Shown here in pieces: positions 23,121 to 32,665 of a stretch of DNA of 64,000 bases (position 1 is its first letter; the number at the start of each line of letters is the position of its first letter). Both the position numbers and the translations under genes were made by a program. This DNA comes from Meandrina meandrites (taxonomy: Eukaryota > Cnidaria > Anthozoa > Scleractinia > Meandrinidae), in the NCBI GenBank assembly GCA_963693305.1, contig OY855904.1, positions 12,885,496 to 12,949,495 on the forward strand. Direction: 5' to 3'. The notes below the pieces were generated by a model. That model ran no database searches, was not told the origin of the DNA, and was given only the letters and a program-made list of their open reading frames with translations.

Positions 23121-26100
23121 ACACCCTTTGAACAACCGGGGCCAGATTGTCCCCAAGGTAGCTGGTTTACATTCTTTCCCGCCTCTCGACGTTTGAGGGT
23201 AGAGGGCGGATTTACACATGCTAACTCAGAGAAGGAATGCTTCAGTCGGTTGATTGTATATATGTGCACGCTCGTTTCTTTAAGTTGTAATCTGTAGAGG
23301 TCTCAAGTGCATCACTGAAAAAAAATGATAGCACTGTTGTCACTTGTTTGTTTTCTTCAGCATGCCGTATGTGAAAGGTCAAAAATATGACATCCAATTC
23401 ACATTCAATCGGCTTCCAGTACAGATGGAACACCGCGCATGTGAGCGGATTACATCAGTTACCAGACAGGAAATGCGTCATGTTCTTTTCCCACAAGAGG
23501 AGAGTCTCGATGGGAGAGGAGAGATAAATAAGACAGTCAGGCAAGTGCTTGTTGAGAAGTAGAGTTGCTCACTGCTGGGTTTGCTGAGTATACGCTTTAA
23601 GTAACAAGTTTTACTTTAAATTTCAGATATTTCTACGATCGTAATCTGAACAGCGAACAACAACAGGCAGTCCAGAAGATTTTGTCTGGGTCCTCTCGCC
23701 CTGCTCCATATCTCGTGTTTGGACCACCTGGAACAGGAAAGACTGTTACCTTGGTAGAGGCCATCAAACAGGTCAGGAATAACTCTTGGCACTTTAATTT
23801 TATATAGCTTCAAGAACGTTAAAAAAGTATCGAGCTTCTGGCTGTCTATCAGTTTAGTATCAGTCTGAATTCCATAGCTGAGAAAGTTGGGAAACAATTG
23901 TCATTTTGGAAAAATCTTGGTCATAGTGATCGGAGAGTAACAGGTTGTTATTATCCAATAAAAAAACTCACGAGTATTTTAACGTGACCTTGTTGTCATC
24001 AGAACACGTCTCGTTATCAAGCAACATTGCTGCATGCAATGCAGGGATTTGTAATGAAAGCAATGCATGTGTTTCATGTCATGTTACACCCTTTTCAAAG
24101 GGCGTAACTAAATTTGCGAACTGGTCTATGGTGCCAGCAGATCATTCATTCTATAAATAGCGTTTATTTTCCAGAATAGTTGTTCAACTGAAAAACGCGT
24201 TAGAAATAACGTATGTTCTTTAATTTATTACTCGCAGGTACACAGCCTGATCGATGCAAGCTTCATTCTTGCATGTGCGCCTGAAAACAGTGCCGCTGAC
24301 CTGTTAGCTGAGCGCTTGTTGGACCATGTGGATAAAGGCAAGATGTTCAGGATGTACGCAGCATCAAGGCCCTGGGACTTTGTGCCACAAAAGCTGAAGG
24401 TGAAAATTCTTTGCTCTTGATGTTTCAGTCCCAAACGTAACATAATAATTCTCCTTATTGACTATATCTTTATCGTAATGTTAGTTTAGAGAATTTGGGG
24501 GTGAATCGCCGAAAGACAATCTCCATTCCTCGTTACAGTTATTAGGTCTTATTAGATGCACTCGGTCAATTCGCTGACATCACAATTTGAGAAGCTGGCG
24601 TTTTGTACCTCTTAATCTGTTCTGAAATAACCGTGATTTACATAGCCGACCATATTTCTTACTTAAAGTTTGATATGGTGTGATTAACAGGACGCTCGAG
24701 TTGTGAACTTTGACCCCGTGTTACATGACGTATTTTATCCGTCGAAGGAGGAGTTGATGAGCAACTATCGTATAATCGTCACCACTCTGGTCACCGCTGG
24801 AAGGTAAGTGATGAGACTGAAAGGTAACCTTCAAGTCAAACCTTTGGTTCTCTCAGCTCGGGTTGAAGTAGAAGTTATTGCTTCTTATAAGCAGATAAGA
24901 GCGTTAATTACAGGAGGAAAATAATATCCCCACAAAATGAAACATTATTACGTTCAAAATAGCAAAAGAAGGTAAACTAAATCATATCATACGATGCATC
25001 TTATTTACACTAGGGACCTTCAGATAGGAGAACAATTTCGACTTTTGAACTTCAGTCCAGTTACGTTCATTCCTGATGCTGACCAGTTGTTAAGCAGACT
25101 TTACAAGATTGGTGTGAAATGTGATAGTCAACACCATAGTATGCACTATGTTCAAAAAGACACTTTCGTTCTCTGATCTAAGGGTCTCCTGGTCCTATTT
25201 TGTTATGGTTAAAGAAGTATGACTTAATACATTATTTTTTCAGGTTGGTCTCAGCGATGTTTCCCCGCAATCATTTCACGCACATTTTCATAGATGAAGC
25301 AGGACACGCAACAGAACCTGAGTGCATCATCCCTGTGGCGGATCTCCTGGACCCTAATCATCCCAGGGGCGGTCAGCTAGTACTCGCAGGAGATCCTAAG
25401 CAGCTGGGACCAATTTTGAGGTCCCCCGTCACACAGAAATATGGCCTTGGTAAGAATGTCATATTTGGCTAAGATGACCATGATGAAATGGCGGTCACTG
25501 TTTAATTTTGTCTTTTACGCCAATGACCCAGATTATATCATACCTCACGCCAGAAATCAATGGTATGTTTTTACAGAAACCTCACTTTTGGAACGTTTGA
25601 TGACGTCATGCGCTGCATATTCACGTGGACTCAGAGGAAGCTACAATTCGAATCTCCTGACCAAACTTGTGAACAATTACCGCTCACACAGGACCATCAT
25701 TGAGATTCCCAAACAGCTGTTTTACGACAATGAATTGAATGAATGCGCTGGAGATTTTAGGTGAGGTTACGATACATACATTAGGATAAGCTCTAGAAAA
25801 AGTTCCCCTTCTCTTTCTATTTTGGGCTCTCCCAAAGCTAGTCTCCCTCGCCAGCTGCTCGCTGCCGTTTTTTAGATGTCACGCAACGCTCCCCCGTTGC
25901 GTGACATCCCAAAAAACGGCTGCGAGGCTAGGGAGACTATCCCAGAGCAGAAAGAGAAGGGAATCTCTGTCTCGAAGGGTTGAGGCGGAAGAATTGCTAA
26001 CAATCTTCGCAGAGATCAACAAAGCTGTATACATACATCCGAAAATCAAATGAAATAACGCCCTTAAAGTAGGCTTTCTCTAATCATTCATAGGAGTCAA

Positions 26101-28475
26101 CCTACAGCGAAGAAGGTTTAATTGTGGCAAGTCTACCCTGAGCGTAAAATGGGGTTTCTTTTGTTTTGGAGATAATCTATTGATTATTTCAATATTTTTT
26201 TTTGTTATCAAATGTTGCCAGATCGAGTTCACAAGGATAACTTTTACAACTAGATTAAACAAATTAAAGTCAGGGTGTTCAAAAAACTACCTTATATTCG
26301 ATTATATCTAATATCAGTGTATGTGCTTTGGTTACATGTATGACAAAACAATACAGAATGAACGTCTTCTTATTTAACACAGGAACGTGATGCTTGGCTG
26401 GGAGGAGTTGCCGAATAACAACTTTCCCATTATTTTCCACCCGGTGTATGGCAAGGACGAGAGAGAAGGGAGCAGCCCTTCTTTCTTTAACGTGGCTGAG
26501 GTGGAAACTATTGAGCGCTATCTGAAGAAACTGCTCGACGACAATGTGAGGAGCAGAGGATTGAAACACTTGAGGCCCGAGATGATTGGAGTTATTTCTC
26601 CTTACAAGAGACAAGTAGGTCATAATGACGGATGCCATACTTAGTGACATTTCCCAACTTAAAACCATAATGTTTGTGAGAAACACAGGTTTGAATTTCT
26701 TTCGTTTGCTTATTAAAAATATATCGCGGATGATGGCTTAGTGTGGTTTCCACTTTTCGTAAGCAACACAAATATAAACAAGTTTTTAATTTTGAAGTAA
26801 CCTTCGCTTCAGTTTTTTTCAGCAGCTTGTGTTTTGAGCATCAGCTGTTCGTCAGAGCATAATGTTTCTTTCTACGAAAAGGATCGAGCGGATTCATAGA
26901 GATTTTACATAATTAACGAATGATGTTTTGATGAATCACGTTCGGAATGCGGGGAACCTCTTTGGTGTAATTTTATCAGTTTATCTCTCTTTTACGCGAA
27001 AGGCGAACAAACTAAGATATCTTTTGGGCCAATACACAGTTGATTTTCAAGTTGTTGTTTTCGTTTTATCCGAGCAATGCCCAGCTCCACCGTGATTCAA
27101 GCAGATACAGTACACATCTTAGTGTGAGCATTTTGGGTAAATAGATGTTTTCCAGTCTATCAAATGGACGGTTGCTTATCGTGTTTTCCCATCTTCTTGT
27201 TCAGGTGCAAAAGATTCAGAAAATGATTGAAAAGAGACGGTTTGGTGCTGGGATTAAAGTTGGCAGCGTGGAAGAGTTTCAAGGACAAGAGAGAAGAGTG
27301 ATCATCTTGTCAACTGTACGAAGCACCAAGAAGGAATATCTTGAGATGGATAAGGATTACCACCTCGGATTTCTTAATAATCCAAAGGTAGGATCACACT
27401 AGCACTTAAAGCATCTCCTCTTGAAGGGCCCATTGCAACAGGCCAATACGTATGTATGTAATAGGACCATACGCGGTTTTTAAAATCTGGAAATAACTGG
27501 ATGAAAACATTTGAGGACTGTCAAAATTGGACTAGTAGGCAGTCCGAGGAAGTTTTTTTAATCCAGTTATTTCTAAATTTGGTGGTATAACATGCTTATT
27601 GTATTATGCCCAAAGTACTCGTTAATTTGGAATCCTCTTATCTCGTCGGTACACATATACATTCAATTCAATTCTGCATTTTTTTTATATATTTTTCTTT
27701 CAGCGATTCAATGTAGCCATTACTCGTGCCCAGGCACTCTTGATTTTGATAGGCAACCCAGACATGCTTCGCTTGGACGAAAACTGGAGAAGGTAAGCAT
27801 ATTTTAAAATTTTTAAAAAATCGACAACACGTTAAAATAAGAATTTTAGAATAAGAATTTTAAGGTAATATCCTTAATACTCTCTTGCCTTTGGTACTTA
27901 GAAGCTCTGTTAAAACGTACGCAGTGGCGGATCCAGACCTTCAGCTAAGGAGGGGGGTCGCCTGACTATGAATGTTGAGTTCTGCGAAGATAATTCCGGC
28001 ACTTCAAAGAAAATGCGCTATTTCCGAAAAAAAAGGTAGGGGCCAAGGCCCTCCGGGCCCCTCCCCTGGATCCGCCATTGGTACGAATCGTGCATTGTCA
28101 TCGTAAGCATAAGTGAACCAAGAAGGAATTTTCCACTGACCCCTCCTAGCTTGGAAATGTTCGGGCAAAGTTCTAATCTTGATTTCCATATTATGACTTT
28201 CAGATTCCTGGAGTACTGTGGTAGAAATAATGCTACTGTTGAAGTAGGAAGGAGCGAAAAGGTCGAGGACATTGCAGACACTCTAAGAAGACTTAACCTC
28301 TACTCGGCAGCATCTTCAGGTAAAAAGCGTTGCCAGTCTGTTCTAAGTAAAAATGATACTTACAAGATTTTTAAACTATCCATTTTTTTATGTTTCTGTT
28401 TCAGAATTCGACGAAGATTCAGAAATCAGTCAGCGTCAACTCCAAGAACACCCGGAGTGGACTAGGCACGAGTAA
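14037..28475 (+). CDS. MOV10: MOV10-like RNA helicase, copy 1 (17 coding exons)
   Basis: MOV10 proteins are cytoplasmic SF1 5'-3' RNA helicases that restrict retroelements and act in small-RNA silencing. Exons: 14037-14482, 14790-15028, 16038-16281, 21690-21794, 22067-22229, 22743-22888, 23361-23540, 23627-23771, 24238-24399, 24691-24803, 25244-25449, 25577-25760, 26383-26614, 27205-27387, 27704-27792, 28204-28319, 28405-28475. They sum to 3024 nt, giving 1007 aa in frame. Visible parts: C2H2 finger C112-C115-H128-H134; GPPGTGKT (540-547); DEAG (665-668); GDPKQLGP (697-704); [12 protein letters not shown] (874-885); FNVAITRA (918-925); end HPEWTRHE, like the PEW-type end of human MOV10. The intron after exon 7 is GC-AG. 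The first in-frame ATG is 14037, after acceptors at 14003 or 14028, so a 5' UTR exon probably lies upstream. Intron 3 (5.4 kb) is full of transposons. AATAAA lies at 28939. MOV10 fits better than MOV10L1, but orthology needs a tree. Confidence 0.9.
15879..16001. mobile_element. Foldback MITE in MOV10 copy-1 intron 2
   Basis: AGCCTGCGAATACA at the left is matched by its reverse complement at 15987-16000, and the inner arms (CTCATCGCTCCC) also pair. ACTATAAA occurs just outside both ends (15871-15878 and 16001-16008), which looks like an 8-bp target duplication of hAT type. Confidence 0.65.
17240..17330 (+). repeat. Foldback repeat, CCTCGTTCCCAGGGTCC family
   Basis: It reads from CAACCTCGTTCCCAGGGTCC through TCTCTAGAGA to GGACCCTGG and then a GGTTGCGGCTGGTCACGTGA tail. 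A close copy in opposite orientation lies at 21375-21470 in the same intron. Confidence 0.65.
17882..18265. mobile_element. TTAA-flanked MITE (piggyBac-like), nested
   Basis: Termini AGGGACACTGTCACG and CGTGACAGTGCCCCT are inverted repeats bordered by TTAA (17878-17881, 18266-18269). A central perfect hairpin lies at 18065-18097 (AACTTGAAAAAGTCAG and its complement). Length is 384 bp. A sister copy of 383 bp with the same ends and same central hairpin lies at 35689-36071 in MOV10 copy 2. Confidence 0.8.
18927..20032. mobile_element. Second TTAA-flanked element (1.1 kb), nested
   Basis: Ends AGG.ACATGGTCAGCT and AGCTGACCATGTCCCT are inverted repeats bordered by TTAA (18923-18926, 20033-20036). 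It holds an exon-like ORF (19128-19208) opening at a good Kozak site and ending at a GTGAGA donor. No transposase motif is recognised. Confidence 0.75.
20602..21075. repeat. Degenerate A/C-rich minisatellite (ACTCACGGCAAAACAAAC unit)
   Basis: Variants of AACTCACGGCAAAACAAAC recur roughly every 20-35 bp, separated by short A/C spacers, for about 470 bp. The top strand is very poor in T and G. An 89-codon frame runs through it, but its composition follows the repeat and it is not a gene. Confidence 0.75.
21068..21189 (-). pseudogene. RecQ-type helicase fragment
   Basis: The minus strand reads [19 protein letters not shown], the Walker A neighbourhood of RecQ-like helicases (usually PTGYGKS followed by FQ.LP). 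RecQ enzymes unwind DNA. Only about 40 codons remain, with no other motif, in an intron of MOV10 copy 1. RecQ-like genes are often carried as repeats in coral genomes, so this is probably mobile-element debris. Confidence 0.6.
21375..21470 (-). repeat. Foldback repeat, inverted partner of 17240-17330
   Basis: Reverse complement of the 17240-17330 unit, with an extra 8-9 bp (tttggtcc) in the arm. The two face each other 4.1 kb apart across intron 3. Confidence 0.65.
22998..23143. mobile_element. Palindromic MITE (GGATAACGCTATCCACC family) in MOV10 copy-1 intron 6
   Basis: Arms GGATAACGCTATCCACCGG and its complement frame a short loop; outer ends read TTGTTCAAAGG and CCTTTGAACAACCGGGGCC. A better-preserved copy lies at 48453-48599. 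Confidence 0.75.
25800..25966. mobile_element. Foldback element in MOV10 copy-1 intron 12
   Basis: A long imperfect hairpin: the arm containing CTAGTCTCCCT, GCCGTTTTTT and GATGTCACGCAACG pairs with its inverted copy across CTCCC at 25889-25893. The arms extend about 80 bp each. Confidence 0.7.
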
Positions 28476-30085
28476 ATGTGTTCTGTTCCAGTCTCCACCC
28501 CATTGAAAGTTTCAAGATTGATCACTTTTTAATACTATAAATCAACAGTAGAAAAGAACTATTAATATTACTGTAGTGTCAAGCTAATTACTTTGTAAAC
28601 TCAAACAGCCGTATTGAACAAACTATCTGCGGCGGAACGTGCAAGTTGATTTTTCATCTGGGGAATTCATCGCGGTCAAATGCAAAGGCCGGATAGTTAG
28701 TGACCTCTTACTTGAAGTAATTTTGGAATTTAGGCAAAATGACGCCATTGCTTGTGACGGCCATAATGCTTCCTATTACTGAGAGTCTCTGTAATTACAA
28801 ACCACATTAATTTGTAGCTCATAGATAATCATCAAAACTGGTGAACAAATCATTGTTGTTTTTAATGAAAGGTTGATAACAAGGGAGGGGGTTAACAACA
28901 AAATAGCACCTGTAAATGAGCACTGAGCGTACTGCTTGAATAAAAACTTTATTTACAGATGCAAACTTTTATCACCTTTCCGCTAATATTGTTGGGTACG
29001 AACACATACGTATTCCGTTGAAGGCGATCACAAATGACCCTCTAGTACAGTGTGAGTTTTCTCGTGTCTTCCTTCAAGCAAGCAAGCCATAGCCAGAGTG
29101 AAATACACCTGCATGTTTTACCCGGGAAACAAACGAGTGTTTTGGAGTAGATATCGTCTTGTTTAGTTTAATGGCAATGTATCAAACTTTTCGAAACTTT
29201 GAGCAATAAAAATAATAAATTTACTACCTTTGAAGTACTTTTCTTTTCCTTTTCTGTAAATGTATTAGATCGCGCTTAAATATCACTGCGCTTCGAATTT
29301 TATCATTGAAGACTAAGGTTCTAGCTACGCTCACGACCTTCACTGTCGTTTAATTGGCGGCTCATGAATCATGAATGAATGAATCATTCAGTGCCGGTTT
29401 ATCAACAATATTAATTATTTGATAAGGTATGTAGCGGGAAGGAGGAAGGGGACGAGGCGTTCAGAACGATGCTAACAGCCGACAGATTGGAAGAAAAAAC
29501 ATTGACTGTTTAGCTTTTCAATTATGTACTGTGGGTTAATATTAGGAAGGCAATGCAAAATAGACAATGTCAATAAGCTTTTTACAACCTCTGCTTCTAA
29601 AGATTGCTGCCACACAATGAGGAGGCTTATTAATTTGATGCAGTGTCTATTTGTATTATGTTCCTGATTGCCTGTTGATCTGGGCACGCATGTCCCCTCC
29701 AAGAAAATTGGCCCTTGAAACACCTCAACTGCAAATGAACACCCCTTCTTAACCCTAACTATGTAAATGCTGTAATATACTAATACTGTACAGATGACCT
29801 TGCTGATTAAATAATATTCGCTACCTTAGCTATTTTAATGTCAACGTTTTGACTTTTACATTCAAAGAAAAGCAAATTCGTAACCATCGGCTGATCGAGA
29901 ATTTTAGAAGTGCCAGAATTATAATATTAGACTTGGGCAAGATATTAAAAGGAACCTACACTTTTACGACAAGTTGACGTTGACTTATTTGAAGTAACGC
30001 CTAATTCCCAAATTTTACAGGACAAGGGAGAAATAACATTTAATAGCAACAAGAAAAGGAAAAGTTTATGGCTTTTAATTTTCCT
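28476..30085. other. Intergenic, 3' flank of MOV10 copy 1
   Basis: No exon is recognised. AATAAA at 28939-28944 is a plausible poly(A) signal for copy 1, about 460 bp after its stop; a further AATAAA-rich patch lies near 29200. Confidence 0.4.
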
Positions 30086-30208
30086 GCGCGCCGCCATTTT
30101 GGATTTTATGACGTGTAATGGTTGCCCAATTGTTTCAAACAAAAGATCCTCTGGTTTCAAACAATAGCGGCAACCATTACACGTCATAAAATCCAAAATG
30201 GCGGCGCG
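30086..30208. mobile_element. Foldback element with GCCGCCATTTTGGATTTTA arms
   Basis: Arms of about 40 bp (GCCGCCATTTTGGATTTTAT...GTAATGGTTGCC and inverse) frame a loop that itself holds inverted TTGTTTCAAAC copies. It lies in the spacer between the two MOV10-like genes. Confidence 0.75.
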
Positions 30209-30284
30209 GGGGAAATTTTAAAGCAACAAACAATTCGTATTAACAATGATTTAGTAATACATAGACAAGTAAAAACGAACGATA

Positions 30285-30335
30285 TAATTTCCCGACGTTT
30301 CGGCGACCTCATGACGCCATTATCAAGGGTCAAAT
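30285..30335 (-). other. Penelope-type terminal motif, degenerate hammerhead-like
   Basis: The minus strand reads TTGATAATGGCG, a loop, then CGCCGAAACGTCGGG. This echoes the CTGATGA-stem-GAAAC block of hammerhead ribozymes in Penelope-like element termini. The CUGANGA box is altered (TTGATAA), so activity is unlikely. Assignment is by resemblance only. Confidence 0.35.
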
Positions 30336-30559
30336 GAAAATTAACTAAATGCGAGTTCAAGAGTTAGAACTCAAATTTATATAGCGGAGGAGGCTACACA
30401 AATACTTTGGCACGGATAGAATCCAATTGATTGTTACTATTAAATGTTATTTCTCTCTTGACTTGTAAAATTTGTAATTTAGGCATTATTTCAAACAATC
30501 CAACATCAGCTTGTTGTAAGAGTGGAGGTTCCCTTTAAATACTAATGCGACAATTGTTA

Positions 30560-30717
30560 TTTGCAGCTGAAAGGGAAACGAAAGTTGGTTCGAGAAATCG
30601 AAAGCTCCAGATAATGCAGTGTTGACTAAGTAAAGCAAGCCCAACTTTGGTTACTTCGAGTTATCGGCAGGTTCGAGAAATCAGGCGAGGATTTCGAAAA
30701 ATCGGAATTCCACTGTA
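30560..30717. repeat. Mariner/pogo-type terminal fragment
   Basis: Ends in GGAATTCCACTGTA, the reverse of CAGTGGAATTCC termini used by Tigger-like elements, preceded by GGTTCGAGAAATC-type subterminal repeats. Related 'ttctcgaa...gtttccctt' sequence occurs at 31264-31340 and 31870-31990. Confidence 0.5.
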
Positions 30718-31008
30718 CAACTATAAATAAAATTAATAAAAGATCATAAAAGGCTCCATGCATAAATTAAATCAAATTTTCCTTATGTTTGGCCCCTTGT
30801 TTCCTCTGTCCTGACAATCACTGTGCCGTATAATATAATCAGCTCTCAGACAACTCAAGGCACGTTATTTCATGGTCTAACCACGTTTCCGTGTAATTCC
30901 TTTACAATTTTCTTTAGATGTATTCCGACATGTTTTTTCCAGAAGCACATTTACTCATGATCTTCTTTGATAAGTGATACTCAAATCGAGGCTGTTTTCT
31001 TGGAAATC

Positions 31009-31098
31009 TGACGTCATTTTTATATAAAACCATTCTGAGTTTTATACAGGACCGGTTAGTTGTTTTGGTTATATACTCGTTTAAAATCGACATTTCAG
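31009..31098 (+). promoter_or_regulatory. Candidate core promoter and 5' UTR exon of MOV10 copy 2
   Basis: A perfect CRE palindrome TGACGTCA (31009-31016) stands just before TATATAAA (31021-31028). About 70 bp on, TTTCAG|GTGAGT gives a strong splice donor at 31099. A non-coding first exon from about 31050 to 31098 joined to the acceptor at 32657 would lead straight to the ATG at 32666. CREB/ATF proteins bind this CRE in animals. No transcript evidence is available. Confidence 0.45.
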
Positions 31099-31443
31099 GT
31101 GAGTTGAAGTATCTTAAAAGGCGCTTTTTAATAGCAGTTTAGTCGAAAATCTTTACTTTAAACTCTTTCCGGTGTGAGAAATCAACTTAACCAGTACTGT
31201 GTTGGAACAAGACTGCACAAGCGACGAGCCGGTAGAAACACGGTGAGAACTCGGAAGTGGTAAATACGGCGGAATCCCGGTTTCTCCGGCCTCCAAGGGA
31301 AACGAAAATTGCTTTGCGAAATTGAGAGTTTGAGAAATTAAGGGTAAAATTACAGTCTTCGACTATCCAAGGGAAAGGCTTTAATTCAGTCTTCTGATAA
31401 CTTGCGAACCAAAGGTCGTCTCCCAAGAAATTTGTTTCACTCA

Positions 31444-31857
31444 GGCCCAGTTCAGACGTCGTGCTTCTGCCGTGCCGAACTTAATTGCAATTCGGTTTGA
31501 CTGAAGCACGACACAAACACGACTCTGATTCAGACGTCGTGCAAGAGTCGTGCCAAATTCAGGATTTACTAGAGTAACGTAACAATTATAGTCAGTGGTG
31601 TCAAACAAAAATGGCGCCGTACCTACCTCCGTCAAAATACATTTATATAATTTATGAATTTTGTTTGGCACGGCAGAAGCGCAACGTTTGAATCGCTTCC
31701 GTGCCAGAGTCGTGTAGCACGGCAGAGCTTGTCGGACTTACTTGCTTTGCCGAACTTAATTTTTAGTTTGATTCAGACGCCGTACTTCTGCCGTGCTTTT
31801 GTCGAGCTTAATTGCTGAATTTAGTTCGGCACGGCAGAAGCACGTCTGAACTGGGCC
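31444..31857. mobile_element. TIR element with GGCCCAGTTCAGACGT ends, TCA duplication
   Basis: Left end GGCCCAGTTCAGACGT and right end ACGTCTGAACTGGGCC are inverted repeats bordered by TCA on both sides (31441-31443, 31858-31860). Inside, CGGCACGGCAGAAGC-type units recur in both orientations. The 3-bp duplication fits PIF/Harbinger-like MITEs. Confidence 0.7.
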
Positions 31858-32507
31858 TCAGTCGAACACTGTAATTTTATCCCCGATTTCTCGAACTCCT
31901 CATTTCTCGAACCAATTTTCGTTTCCCTTGGCATAGAGGTTCGAGTCTTAACATGAGAAGTCTGATAATTCGAACTAAAAATCGTTTCGACTTCCTTGGA
32001 TACCGACGAACGCTGCAATTTTACGGCCGTGACACTGCTCTTGTAAAGGAATATTAACTGAAGCATCAAAAAATCGCTGTATCAATTTAAATCATTCCCT
32101 ATAAACCGAAAATCCTGAAACACTTTGCTCCCTAACGACAATCCTAAAGTTATAAGTATGTTTAATTCGACCAAGATGTAGATTTCGCTCAAAATAGGCA
32201 GGAAAGGTCAGGCAAAGTACACTAATTTTTTTCAGGTGTAAATTCGGTTGGCGTGACAAGTTTTCTTATTATTCAACAAATTATCACGATCCCCAAATTT
32301 GGTGAAGACGTCCTTCGTACATACGTAGTTTCGCAAAGCGCTGCATAACCGCATTAATTAGCTGTAAAATATTTTTAGTATAAGTAAAACAATTATCCTG
32401 CTCTGACAGAATCTTGCGGAATATCGTCTGATTCTAGCCAAATCGACTTACAGCCTCGTCGCACTATCAGGCGATAATCCGAGCGATTTTTAGGTACGTA
32501 CATACGT

Positions 32508-32596
32508 AGTCTGAAATGTCGGCCGTCCTCCCTTCCTTACCCGCCAGCGCCCCTCCTCTGCTAGGTAAGAAGAGAGGACGGCTGACGTTTCAGATT
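32508..32596. repeat. Hairpin repeat just upstream of MOV10 copy 2
   Basis: TCTGAAATGTCGGCCGTCCTC pairs with its near-complement at 32573-32594, about 70 bp before the start codon. It falls in the presumed first intron. Confidence 0.6.
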
Positions 32597-32665
32597 GTAA
32601 GCTTATTTTAACGACGATTTGTTGAAATATCATGCACGTAGTTCTCCAATGTTGCAGGTTTCACG

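Noticed and set aside
30720..32650. A separate gene between the two MOV10 copies
   Set aside because: Open frames there are shadows of mobile-element repeats. Only the CRE/TATA/donor cluster seemed worth reporting.
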